A stretch of DNA of 64,000 bases from Pararge aegeria (lineage: Eukaryota; Arthropoda; Insecta; Lepidoptera; Nymphalidae), in contig NC_053180.1 in assembly GCF_905163445.1 (NCBI RefSeq), positions 20,016,701 through 20,080,700 on the forward strand, written 5' to 3'. Positions 39,600 to 49,470 of this stretch are shown here, piece after piece. The notes below the pieces were generated by a model that ran no database searches, was not told the DNA's origin, and was given only the letters and a program-made list of their open reading frames with translations. Numbering within the stretch: position 1 is the first letter of the stretch; each line of letters opens with the position of its first letter. The position numbers and the translations under genes are program-made.

Positions 39600-39786
39600 T
39601 AACCAAAAAAAATTTGCAAAAGAGCAACTGCTGAGTTTCTTGCTGGCTCGGTGGAATCTGCGTTCCGAACCAGTGGTAGAGCCACTACAAACAAATAGAC
39701 TTGACGTTCCAAAGTGCTTATAAAGTAGGCCTACTTTACATGCAAAGCCTACTTGAAATAAATTAATTTTGAACTTGAATTCGAAC
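39600..39786 (+). mobile_element. LINE-H 3' UTR fragment
   Basis: AAGAGCAACTGCTGAGTTTC, GGTGGAATCTGCGTTCCGAA, CCAGTGGTAGAGCCACTACA and CCTACTTGAAATAAATTAAT. The CCTACTTTACATGCAAAG insert near 39730 is a small local duplication. Confidence 0.8.
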
Positions 39787-39829
39787 ACACACGGGCGATA
39801 TGTCTATGAAAATTAGAAAATTTGAGACA

Positions 39830-39905
39830 CTAAGCGAAAAGCAGGAATCTTTCTACGCACGTTTCACTTCAAAACCGGAGCATCATCAACCGCAATGAAC
39901 AATTG
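39830..39905 (-). repeat. Repeat M fragment
   Basis: TTCTACGCACGTTTCACTTC, AAAACCGGAGCATCATCAAC, CAATGAACAATTGT. Confidence 0.55.
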
Positions 39906-40127
39906 TGAAAAAATCGCCAATTGTGTCGTGTTTTATACCTTTCTTGCCTTATCTAACAGGTCTCCAAACATTCAATTATTAATGCATAGTAATCGTAGTC
40001 ATGTGAATGTACCCCGTCTCGCTCGTGAGCTGTTGGCTGTTAGTTAGTCGAAACCACTAAACGCATCAGCGTTAGGCCTGCTATGTAATTCTGTTTGGGA
40101 ATTAATTTCGCGGGCATTACTATGGGA

Positions 40128-40200
40128 GAGGCTTACGCTTGATTGCACACCTGTTGGCGGTGTAATGCAGCTTGCAGTAGACATGCTTGTCTAATGGTCG
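40128..40200 (-). mobile_element. SINE-D-like tail fragment
   Basis: GCTTGATTGCACACCTGTTG GCGGTGTAATGCAGCTTGC resembles the reversed SINE-D 3' end. Confidence 0.4.
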
Positions 40201-40227
40201 CTGACATTCGGTGGTCTATTAATCCAC

Positions 40228-40690
40228 TTCTTTTTCTTATTGAAGTTATACTTCTTTTGGCGCGTTAGGGAAATATGATGAGAGTAAATTTTTACACACA
40301 CAAAACCAACACTCTGAAGTTAGCTATAAGGTTTGACAGTGTACACTTTCAATTGTCAAAGTCTGCGGGCTCATTCCGGTGATTTAATTGATTCAATTGT
40401 ACAGAAATCTCAAATTTTAATGTGTGAAACTTGGTTGTTCTATAATGAGTATTCCAAATTTGATTATGTTTATTATAGCCGTTTCTTTAATTATGTAGAT
40501 TTTTTTTATTGTTGTCATATTTAAATACACTTGATTTAACTAGATAATGCGTTATAATAGAACCTTCAATATATTTCCTTTTTTCTATTGTTATTTAAAC
40601 AAACGTAGAATAAGGCAAAAGATAAAAATTTTAAAAGGTTTTTATCTTTTTGGCTAAAAAAGTATAGCTTCTAACAAGGGTACACAAGTC
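40228..40690 (+). mobile_element. Element N, complete copy with endonuclease-derived peptide
   Basis: The left end GAAGTTATACTTCTTTTGGC GCG and the right end (GGCTAAAAAAGTATAGCTTC TAAC) form imperfect terminal inverted repeats of about 20 bases. Inside, one frame reads FNCQSLRAHSGDLIDSIVQK then SQILMCETWL, matching the start of an AP-endonuclease domain of LINE ORF2 (NxQSL...ETWL). After that the sequence switches to GATAATGCGTTATAATAG..., shared by all N copies. No complete enzyme is encoded. Confidence 0.7.
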
Positions 40691-40699
40691 AAGCTAGTA

Positions 40700-40770
40700 A
40701 TATCCCTTGGTGGTGAAGGAAAACGTGAAGAAACCGGCATGAGTGAGAGTTTACCATAAAGACTATATAT
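40700..40770 (+). mobile_element. SINE-B middle fragment
   Basis: GTGGTGAAGGAAAACGTGAA GAAACCGGCATGAGTGAGAG TTTACCATAA. Confidence 0.55.
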
Positions 40771-40794
40771 AATGCTATATAGCTTAAGTTAAGC

Positions 40795-40935
40795 CTTCCT
40801 AGCTTAAGTTTTAACCTAACGAATGCAGTTATCACCATCACTAACATTAGTGCTACATGTTAAATGTATGAACGCTACATAAGTACCTGTGATAAGGTCT
40901 ACATGAATAAAACATTTATGGTTAAATTTTTTTTT
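40795..40935 (+). mobile_element. LINE-F/G-like 3' end
   Basis: AACGAATGCAGTTATCACCA, TGTATGAACGCTACATAAGT, CCTGTGATAAGGTCTACATG AATAAAACA, closer to LINE-G. Confidence 0.65.
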
Positions 40936-40974
40936 GAAAATCTCCCACCAGTTAGTTATAAATAAATTTCTAAA

Positions 40975-41062
40975 TTGGGCCGCTGGGTATCGAACTAGTA
41001 CTTCCTCGCTGCTGGATTAGGACCTCATACTTCTAAAACCACTGCGCGAAGGAGATCGACCT
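40975..41062 (-). mobile_element. tRNA-like SINE head, SINE-D type
   Basis: In reverse: CTTCGCGCAGTGGTTTTAGA (A box) and TACTAGTTCGATACCCAGCG (B box). Confidence 0.55.
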
Positions 41063-41099
41063 ACGTTTCTTTTACTAAAAAAATCAACTCTCTTTACAT

Positions 41100-41220
41100 A
41101 ATATTACGGTTCATGAGATAAGATCCATAAACAGAAAGACGGACGGACTGACATACGGACAGCAATGGCTTACTGATAGGATTCCCTTTAGGTGCGGAAA
41201 CCTTAATAAGAATAGTGTGA
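41100..41220 (+). repeat. Repeat T, partial
   Basis: TTACGGTTCATGAGATAAGA, AAGACGGACGGACTGACATA, CGGACAGCAATGGCTTACTG and GTGCGGAAACCTTAA. Confidence 0.6.
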
Positions 41221-41394
41221 TTTGTAGTGTTAACATCAGAGCACTGGATACGTAAGTACAAAATTACCGCTTGTGGTTTCACGCAGCAACCGCAGGAGAG
41301 GCGTTTCGCTGAACTGGTTCAACCAATAGCTTGCTATAACACATTGGGTCGTAATTGTTGATTAATTTAACAAATTGTAGAACTACCAGTTCCG

Positions 41395-41610
41395 CATCAT
41401 ATCAACAGATAGACGCCCACCGCTGGACATAGGTATTTTGAAGGGAGTTCCAAATTCCATGGTTTTGTGCCACTTGGATACAGCGGCTACTGCGACGCGC
41501 CTAATATCGTCTGTTTAACTCGTTGGGGGTTGACCACCGCTGCGCTTACCAGTGCGGGGCTGCCATCCCAGCACCCTGGGTCAACGTCCATCCTTTCTCC
41601 GAACTATGTC
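41395..41610 (-). mobile_element. RTE ORF2 fragment
   Basis: ACGCCCACCGCTGGACATAG, GAAGGGAGTTCCAAATTCCA, CTCGTTGGGGGTTGACCACC and TGCCATCCCAGCACCCTGGG are the reversed RTE C-terminal block. Confidence 0.75.
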
Positions 41611-41756
41611 CACATTTCTGATTTGATCAGGTGGAGATACTCCGAACATAGTGGTCTCTATCGGCCGCTGAGTGACTCTGAGTCATCTTATGAGGCCCAT
41701 AGTTAGCGACCATGATAAATATATTATGTTAGATAATGCTATGATAATAAATCCAT

Positions 41757-42238
41757 ACATCCCTACTTAATATTATAAATGTCAATGTAAGTTTGTTTGT
41801 TACGGTTCCACACAAAAATTACTTAACCGATCATCATGATACTTTGTACACATATTCTTGGAAGTGTTAGAAGTAATATAGGATAGTTTTTATTCCGACA
41901 TTAAGGTCGGTTTCTTTGGGAGAGGGGATGAGTGTTTGACGATTTTACACCATAACTCATAAAATTATAACCAATTCGAATAACTATTTTTGTACTATAG
42001 AGGTTATAATATGCGTTTAATTTTGCCCAAACTTTGTGTAGATCTGATGAATGTGGTTGGAGATAGAGGACAGAACTCCTCAGCGGACAGAAGCAAACCC
42101 CTTCATTTATTTTTTAAGGCTTAAGGCTTAGCGATACTGTATACTTTAATTTTTTTTTAGATCTACAACTAAATTTACCTAATGCCACAACAAAAAACAA
42201 AATCAAACGCAGACGAAGTCGCGGGCAACAGCTAGTAT
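41757..42238 (+). mobile_element. Non-autonomous Helitron, copy 2
   Basis: Same order as 23684-24136: CCCTACTTAATATTATAAAT, CTTGGAAGTGTTAGAAGTAA, GATCTGATGAATGTGGTTGG, ACAGAACTCCTCAGCGGACA, ending GTCGCGGGCAACAGCTAGTA. Small indels distinguish the two copies. No ORF. Confidence 0.78.
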
Positions 42239-42380
42239 TATTATAAATAGCATTGTGAAAGTGCAGTGTCATTCAAACAAAAAAACATTGTTTTCTTGTA
42301 TTTAGCTCAAGCGCTGAACAGATCGCAGATCCTGGAGACTAACAAAGAGTCCTTTCAAATAAAATAAATTATATTAATTA

Positions 42381-42424
42381 TGTTCAGAATGTAGCAGTAC
42401 CATAGTACTGCTACATTCTGAACA
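42381..42424. repeat. Perfect 20-base hairpin
   Basis: TGTTCAGAATGTAGCAGTAC and its exact reverse complement are separated by CATA. Confidence 0.95.
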
Positions 42425-42949
42425 GCAAATTCAGTTTTCTTCGAATTTCTCGGCATCCACTTGGTCGATCGGGATTCGGGTCGAGAGAACTGCACCAACT
42501 TCGATCGAGGCGGGAAAATTCCGCTATTTTGAACTTAGAAATTGGTGCAAAACTACGAAAAAAGCCTTTTAAACGGGCGGGAAATGCACGACAACTGCCT
42601 TGGTAGCTCAAAACCTTGCCTTGGTAGACGAAAACGTTAAAAGATTTGAAATTAGTGCATGAGTCTAATTTCAACAGTATTTTCGATTAACGGATTTTTG
42701 GACATAGCAATCACTGACTTAATATGAAATAACAATAGATATCACGAGCGGTGGGAGGCTACTTACAAAAATGAACTACATGCAGAAGTACGCAGTAGAG
42801 ACCGCAGAAAGCGGTAGACAATTGCTGAAAGCGGTTCATTTTGGCCAAATGCCGAGCGCTTTGGACTTTTAGCGGCGACTTTTAATTGCTATATCCACTT
42901 ACTCGATGGGATTTTGTGTGCGAACAATTGAATAAGCTCTTTAAAGCTT
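42425..42949. other. Less AT-rich unique stretch, unrecognised
   Basis: 42411-42674 carries an 87-codon minus-strand ORF (MKLDSCTNFKSFN...). 42780-42850 has repeated GAAAGCGGT words. No domain or splice structure. Confidence 0.4.
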
Positions 42950-43795
42950 AAAGCGGTGATATCCTTGTGGGTAAGGTTTCGGCTTACCTTTCGGGGTAAC
43001 TGCGTTCGATCCCGGCACGCACCTCTAACTTTTCGGAGCTATGTGCGTTTTAAATTTAAGAAATTAAAATATCAAAAAAAATTCAAATTAAAAAAATTCA
43101 AAATTCATTTATTTCGAGTAGGCCTAATTCAAAATTCATTTATTTAAGTAGGTATAAGCGTAAGGTCATTTATTTCAAGTAGGTGTAAGGTATAAGCACT
43201 TTTGAAACGTTAAGTCTGTCTGTATAGTTACTCTACCACCGGTTCGGAAGGCAGATTCTACCGAGAAGAAGCCGGCAAGAAACTCAGCAGTTGCGCTTTT
43301 CAACATCAACAATTTACATTTTACATTTTGACATTAATTTTTCTATCTTGTGAGAGATGAAAGCGGAGCCGGATGCTTCCAAGCAATCTGTCATTGAGAA
43401 AATCATCAATTGTATAGTAACCTCGCTGTAATAAATGTGTTTTAACATTTAAACTTATGCATTTGTAGGTCCAAAATTACCTTAGGAATCATATTATAAA
43501 TGCGTATACAATTATAAGCGTCCTCTTATATAATATAAGCCCTTTTGAAACGTCAAGTATGTCTGTTTGTAGTGACTCTACCACCGGTTCGAAGGCAGAT
43601 TCTACCCCGAAGCCGGCAAGAAACTCACTTGCTTTAACGGTGAAAGAAAACGTCGTAAGGAAATCTGCATGCCTGAGAGTTCTCTATAACGTTGAAAAAG
43701 GCGTGTGACAACCATCAATCTGCAATTGGCCGGCGTGTTGGACTACGGCCTAAACCCTTCTCATTTTGAGGAACCCTGGGCATTGCGGGATACAG
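42950..43795 (+). mobile_element. SINE-B split by LINE-H insertions
   Basis: The head 42950-43073 (AAGCGGTGATATCCTTGTGG, CGATCCCGGCACGCACCTCT, GAAATTAAAATATCA) and the rest 43627-43795 (CTTGCTTTAACGGTGAAAGA, GCATGCCTGAGAGTTCTCTA, GACTACGGCCTAAACCCTTC) join without loss when the insert is removed. Confidence 0.85.
43074..43626 (-). mobile_element. Two LINE-H 3' ends in tandem
   Basis: 43080-43520 runs from reiterated tails (AAAATTCATTTATTTCGAGT) through ACCACCGGTTCGGAAGGCAG, AGAAGCCGGCAAGAAACTCA and GCTTCCAAGCAATCTGTCAT to AGGAATCATATTATAAATGC. 43520-43626 repeats the CTCTACCACCGGTTCGAAGG ... GGCAAGAAACTCA part. Both are on the minus strand. Confidence 0.85.
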
Positions 43796-44195
43796 GGATC
43801 ATTTGTGGGATTGAGTATACGCTTTTATAATATGATTCCTAAGGTGATTTTGGACCTGCCAATGCACAAGTTTAAAGAATTTGTTAAAACACATTTATTA
43901 CAGCGAGGTTACTATACAATTGATGAATTTTTTAATGACAAGGTTGCTTGGAAGCATCCGGCTCCGCTTTCAGCTCTCACAAGATAGAAAAATGAATGTT
44001 AAAATGCAAAATGTAAATTGTTGATGTTGGAAAAGAGCAACTGCTGAGTTTCTTGCCGGCTTCTTCTCGGTAGAATCTGCCTTCCGAACCGGTGGTAGAA
44101 TCACTACAAACAGACAGACTTGACGTTTCAAAAGTGCTTATATTAGGCCTACTTGAAATAAATGAATTTTGAATTTGAATTTGAATTTGAGGGGT
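43796..44195 (+). mobile_element. LINE-H, ORF2 C-terminus and 3' UTR
   Basis: Encodes SFVGLSIRFYNMIPKVILDL, PMHKFKEFVKTHLLQRGYY and TIDEFFNDKVAWKHPAPL ending at the stop near 43985. This is the end of a CR1/L2-like LINE ORF2. The UTR has GCTGAGTTTCTTGCCGGCTT, GAATCTGCCTTCCGAACCGG and a TTTGAATTTGAATTTGAA tail. 5'-truncated. Confidence 0.88.
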
Positions 44196-44289
44196 ATTGG
44201 GCCGGTAATGATTTGTTAATAATGTTTTCAACTACTATTATGTGCTTAGGAACTTCTCAACCTTGTTCCATCGTCGCTCTTCTACTATA

Positions 44290-44605
44290 GAACAGAAAGA
44301 AGCGGATAGTCCCGGGTTTGACGCCCAGGAAGGGCAGTTTGGGAATTCATCATTTCCCTGGTCTGGTCTGGTCTGGTTTCCTTCGTGGCTACTTACCACC
44401 CTACTGACAAAGACGTGCCGCCAAGCTATTTAGCGTTCCGTTACGAAGTCGCGTTTAAAAAGGGTATGGTTAAAATATAACTTGTATACTCCCTAACAGT
44501 ATTAGTCTAACAGGTTAGCCCGCTAACATCTTAGACTGCATCTTCACTTACCATCAGATGAGATTGCAGTCAAGGGCTAACTTGTAGTGGAATAAAAAGT
44601 ACACT
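44290..44605 (+). mobile_element. SINE-D, nearly full length
   Basis: AGTCCCGGGTTTGACGCCCA, CTGGTCTGGTCTGGTCTGG, CCGCCAAGCTATTTAGCGTT and TGAGATTGCAGTCAAGGGCT AACTTGTAGTGG. It has an internal duplication of AACAG...TCTAACAGGTTAGCC. Confidence 0.85.
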
Positions 44606-45499
44606 TACTTGCATTTAAAGTATGCAATGATACACTTCACTGCCGAGAGTGTAAACCAGACGGCTTGTAAACTTTACAACTGCCTGTATATGATACAGAG
44701 TGTACTGTTTTTTTACCTGGACTTAAATATATTTCTCACTTTTCTAGTAAGGCAAATATTTGAATCTGATAACTGAAACGAAATTACAGCACTATATCTA
44801 TGTATTATTACAAATGAATTGCCATGCTAGAGTTTCGCAAAAAAAAAAATCTGATCTAATTTTAATTTTTGTTGTAAATGCCTTTTCGGATTACTTAATT
44901 TAAAAACAGCGTTTTTTGCGTTTAGTGGTCACCGAGTCATCTTATATGAAATTTGAATCAATGAATGTTTATACTTTTATTGCACACCACAGTAAGTACA
45001 TAAAAAAGAAATAGGCATATAGTTTTTTATAATAATAAACTTACATTTTTTCTCAGAAATCGAATTAATATCGCCTTAATAGTCAAATAAATAGGTTACA
45101 ATAGGAAAGTAGTAAAAAACACCATGAACGAAACCATTCCAAATATATTAGTATTTACATACCTACCTCTTTTCATAAGTGTTCATTTTTATAATTTAAA
45201 ACAGAACCCTAACGATATAAGCATTAAAACGTAGATTAGGACCTACGTTTTTATTACGTTTTCTATAATCTATGAACCAAGAAATTAAAATCATTAATGC
45301 GATGTATAAAAAACAACAAAAATTCTCGAAGCAGCCTGTATATAAAGCGAAAGGACACTCCGGCTGTAAAATAGCTCCGGTAATGAAATTGGATCGGTAT
45401 TTTTTTTATTTATTTCAACTTAACGATCCCTCTGTCCATCTCTGACTGTATGGCCCAAGTTGTAAAAAGTGCAAGTAAAAATATGTAAAGTGTTATGAA
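44606..45499. other. AT-rich stretch, nothing recognised
   Basis: No repeat, exon or RNA gene identified. Confidence 0.45.
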
Positions 45500-45850
45500 A
45501 ATTAAGCTTAGTTTTCTATACTCCGAGAGAAGCAGGAGAATCTGTATGTTGTTATTTATAATTTCTTCAATCCTTATACTCCACAAACAGACATGATACA
45601 CACAATAAGTTGACTTAACAATAATTCATTGTAAAGTCAACATCTCCTGAGGATGCTCCGGTTTTGGAGCGAAACGTGCGTAGACGGTACATTGCCGAGG
45701 ATCTGTTTGGTATGGGGTATAAGGATTGAAGAAATTATTAATTACGCCATACAGATTCTCCTGCTTTTTGCAGATTATAGCAAATTAAGCTTACTTCTCA
45801 AAATATATAATGAATTCCGCAAAGTAACGCCTACTTCTATCCAAATATTT
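45500..45850. repeat. Fold-back repeat M, both arms
   Basis: 45505-45592 (AGCTTAGTTTTCTATACTCC, GCAGGAGAATCTGTATG, CCTTATACTCCAC) is the inverted copy of 45700-45790 (TGGGGTATAAGGATTGAAG, CCATACAGATTCTCCTGC, AATTAAGCTTA). The unpaired part holds TCTCCTGAGGATGCTCCGGT and CGAAACGTGCGTAGACGG. Confidence 0.75.
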
Positions 45851-45857
45851 AATAACA

Positions 45858-46140
45858 AGAAAAATTTACGATGAAAACAAACCTTCTCAGCACTTATAAT
45901 CCCCTGGTAACTAAAATAGGGTTCTTAGATAAGTTCAAACATATCTAAGATGAACTTGTGTATAGCATCAAGCATGGTCTCCAAACGTCAAAAAATTATC
46001 GCGATTAATTTAAACGTCTCGAGTAAAAAATGCAAGTAAAAATATACGACGATACCATACCTTGTCAGCACTTATAGCCCCCTGGTAACTAAACTGGGGT
46101 TCTTAGATAAGCTCAAACATATTTAAGAACCTAAAGGTAT
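45858..46140. repeat. Tandem duplication, about 175-base spacing
   Basis: TCAGCACTTATAATCCCCTG GTAACTAAAA (45888) recurs as TCAGCACTTATAGCCCCCTG GTAACTAAAC (46067), each followed by GGGTTCTTAGATAAG and CAAACATAT. Confidence 0.75.
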
Positions 46141-46244
46141 GTAATGCAAAAAGTATATAAATGGTTAAAAACATCGCAATAAAAAACATCTTGAAATAAA
46201 ATTTTAAAAAACATTAAAAATGAGTCTAAGTATAGAGTTAGGAA

Positions 46245-46405
46245 GATATCATGGGAGTGAAATTATACGATTTAAAAAAATGCGCGCGCACATGGTTACA
46301 CGATTTTAACAGGATGAAGGTAGTTGCGAAACCCAGTGAGAGGAGAAGGGGTTTATCTTGTTACGCCAAAAAAGTGTGACTTCTAACGCATTTTTTTTTC
46401 GTTCC
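46245..46405 (+). mobile_element. Element N-like, internally deleted
   Basis: GTGAAATTATACGATTTAAA, AATGCGCGCGCACATGGTTA, AGGATGAAGGTAGTTGCGAA and CTTGTTACGCCAAAAAAGTG TGACTTCTAACGC. Confidence 0.6.
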
Positions 46406-46789
46406 TTGATTTTGTGTACAAATAAAGTGTTATAACAATAATAAAGATCATAAGGATTGCTTATCTCTAAGAAATAGAATTTATTGGACAAAGCCAGATA
46501 GCTTTTGCTAGTGGACACTGGTAACGCTTGCTCTAATCCCTGACTTGTACCATTCACTACCGAACCTTTACACCGAGCGGCCACTTTACTAAAAGTTTAA
46601 CTCAAATTTTAACATAAATATTTACATTCAGATGGGTTTTACTGCGCTCACGGCCGCTTTGAAATTTACTATTTCCACGTAAACTAACTAAACGAGATTG
46701 ACGCTACTCTGTGAACCAGATAAACTTGGATTTAATGTATAAGGACTGTTGATTAATTAACGTAAAATATTTCTGTGATCGATGATGGT
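46406..46789. other. Unrecognised stretch
   Basis: No signatures; 46500-46700 is moderately GC. Confidence 0.4.
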
Positions 46790-46797
46790 GTTGAGAG

Positions 46798-47000
46798 CAG
46801 TGGCATGCATAGAGGGTATGCACAGGGTATGCAGATGATATAAAATAATGAATATCTCCAGTACGGGGTATGAAAACTTAAGGATATGTATTGTAAGAGT
46901 TACAAAAAGCCTACTCTTAAGTATTTATAACTCGTACTGGGGATTTTCTTCATTTTATATCATCTGCATACCCTGTGCATACCCTCTATGCACGCCACTG
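46798..47000. mobile_element. hAT-type fold-back MITE with intact TSD
   Basis: A 203-base element starting CAGTGGCATGCATAGAGGGT and ending in the complement CAGTGGCGTGCATAGAGGGT. The first 49 bases of each end differ at one position and the pairing continues imperfectly towards the centre. GTTGAGAG flanks it at 46790-46797 and 47001-47008. CAGTGGC termini and 8-base target duplications are hAT hallmarks. Non-autonomous: no transposase. Confidence 0.92.
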
Positions 47001-47236
47001 GTTGAGAGTTATGGCAGACTTAGGTTAGACGGACTTTATTTTCGGAGGGACTGAATTCAACCCCCGGCAAGTACCTCTAAGTCGTCACTGCTGGAAGTAC
47101 CGATTGGGCGGAAATTAATTCGCGCCCTCTGCATCCTTAATGTCATATCAGAAGAATGTAATTTGTATTGTTGCGCTCTGAGTGAATTCACAAGGATCGC
47201 AATGTATGCTATTTGTTACGGGCATAGGATATAGTA

Positions 47237-47498
47237 AATAAAATAAATAAATAAATATACTACGACAATACACACATTGCCATCTAGTCCCAAAGTAAGC
47301 GTAGCTTATGAGTACTAAGATAACTGATGAATATTTTTATGAATAGTATACATAAATACTTATAATATACAGATAAACACCCAGACACTGAAAAACATTG
47401 ATGTTATCACCCAACCATTTTCCAGTTGTGGGAATCGAACCCACGGCCTCGGACTCAGAAAGCAGGGTCGCAGCCCACTGCGCCAATCGGCCGTCATA
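47237..47498 (-). mobile_element. SINE-A, full length
   Basis: (AAAT)n tail, CATTGCCATCTAGTCCCAAA, CACCCAGACACTGAAAAACA, GTTGTGGGAATCGAACCCAC, GACTCAGAAAGCAGGGTCGC and GCGCCAATCGGCCGTCA. Confidence 0.92.
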
Positions 47499-48424
47499 GT
47501 ATAAGGATGTTAAGATTTATTTTTAAAAGCTACACTATCGCATTCGGTCTAAGTATTCCGTCATGATAATAATTATAGAATAAGAATATAAATAAATAAT
47601 AGGCGCCCCTAAAACCATCGCTACACTCAGGATTCTAGTTGCAATAAACTCGCTACGCTCGGGAGTTACTCGGAAAACCCTAGTTTGTTTGTTATTTATC
47701 CTGGCGCCCGTACCGTACGACATGGCTTTACCCCCTTGTTGAACAATCTACTATTACAGAATTTACAAGAACCAGCAATCAACGCAAGATCAAGAAAAGT
47801 ATAATAAATGTAAATATCAGCAAAATAAGGGGAATCTAAGGAGACAGAAGTTGTGGCTAGAAGCATAAGAAATTTAACTGAAAGGACGGAGAAATATTCT
47901 GTTTAGTCATGAACAAGAATAATTTTTAAAATGTATGCCGATCTTCAGTTATGGAGAGGAACAATAAAAAAAAACCTAAGTCACTTATATATTTTGGGAA
48001 CCTTCTACGATCATAAACAGAACCGATGTCATCTTTTCAACTTAATTAATAATTATATTTGTAAGTTAATACATTAAAATATAATTTGAACAACGTAAAG
48101 TAAGGTTAAAATAAATACTTTAATATTTCTACAGTAAATCAATTTAGCGAAGAAATTATATAACTTTTATGGTACTTGGCTTTTTTGGTCTTGGGAGTCC
48201 TTTGAAATGTCGTTATGAATCGTTCGGAAGTCAAAATGGACCTCGGTATTTGAAATTTCACTTCTTTTTCATTCATACGTACTTATTTATTTATTAGTTT
48301 TTCCAGGGAAACAAACAATACTATTACACATTTCGCATACTAATGTCGCATTTTTTTTTATCAACAAACCAATTAAGATTCCATGAGAGGTTCTATTTCT
48401 ATTCTATAATAATATTTTTAATTG
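47499..48424. other. Mostly unique stretch
   Basis: 47600-47720 is CpG-containing (ACTCGCTACGCTCGGGAGTT). Otherwise AT-rich, no assignment. Confidence 0.4.
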
Positions 48425-48545
48425 CTGAATTTTCTCTGGTAGGAATTTGGGGTGTGTCTATTAACCACCCTGCCATTCAAGACGTCCCCCAAACCGATTT
48501 AGTTTTCTGGTACCTGGTACTATGCCACGTATGAACTGGGTCGGG
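48425..48545 (+). mobile_element. SINE-D middle fragment
   Basis: GCTGAATTTTCTCTGGTAGG, TCTATTAACCACCCTGCCA, AACCGATTTAGTTTTCTGGT. Confidence 0.55.
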
Positions 48546-48900
48546 GTATTGGGTTTTTGTCATTTCGCAAAAGGTGGCCGCGGAGCGGGTGCGTGAAGAA
48601 GCACTAGACGTGCATACGCTCCGGCGTAGACGGGGGGAAGGAGACGATACGACGATGTCTACGTTCTGAGGGGAGGTTCAAACCGCCCCGATCTCCTCCT
48701 GGTTCACGGGGGTGGCCCAGCAATCGGTTAGACTGGTTGTTAGACGTCCGGAAAGTATACCACAGGTTCCCCGGGCGTCTAACAATGCCAACCAGAGGGT
48801 CATGCCGTGGTGGTTTTTAGTTTGGGTATACTCTATTTAGCAGGGGAAAGTCCCACATAGTTTTCGCCATATCTAAGGGTCAGAGGTAGCCATAAAGCTT
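48546..48900. repeat. GC-rich repeat P, long copy
   Basis: GGTGGCCGCGGAGCGGGTGC, GGTTCAAACCGCCCCGATCT, GGTTCCCCGGGCGTCTAACA and GGGGAAAGTCCCACATAG. The last third matches 7683-7790. Probably retroelement-derived; no conserved ORF identified. Confidence 0.55.
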
Positions 48901-49375
48901 TTCCGACACGCCATAGGAAATGAGAAAGGGTTATTGAGTTAAATATAACTGGCATAGCCCTAGCAGGCAAGAGAAAGACACGTTCCAAATATGGCGCATG
49001 TTGGTGATGTTGATGTTGTTGTATCCTGGACAGCGAAGCGCACAAATATGTCTATCCTGTTCGTTTATTTCTCCCTATGTAACGCTTGCTCTCGTATTTC
49101 GGGCACATAATGCGGCGGGGGAATGTTAGCTTGAATATTTTTTTCCGGTAAAAGGCAACACCGAAGACCTAGATGCCTTTCAACTGGTTGTCCCATCTCG
49201 TTAGCATCTCATCTCGCAAAGAGTTAAACTCGTACCGGTTTTATGAAATCGCCAAAATGGCCTCCAACAGAAGCTATTCATCCACTCGAAGCTCAGGTCT
49301 CACCAGGACCACGAACTTTAGTAATAAAGGAACGATCATATTAGAGACCCTTAAAGGTTATCCCGTTACAATTTC
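48901..49375. other. Unrecognised stretch with one ORF
   Basis: 49173-49430 holds an 85-codon plus-strand ORF (MPFNWLSHLVSIS..., RSYSSTRSSGLTRTT). Its end runs into SINE-D-like sequence, so it is probably not a gene. Confidence 0.35.
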
Positions 49376-49470
49376 AGGCTGCTTCACAACAGGTGAGATT
49401 ACATTCAAGGGCAAATATGGAATAAAATAAGGCAGCATCGTACCCGAACGCTAAATCACTAGCGGCTTTG
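49376..49470. mobile_element. SINE-D scraps
   Basis: CACAACAGGTGAGATTACAT TCAAGGGCAAAT (plus) then GTACCCGAACGCTAAATCAC TAGCGGC (minus). Confidence 0.45.
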
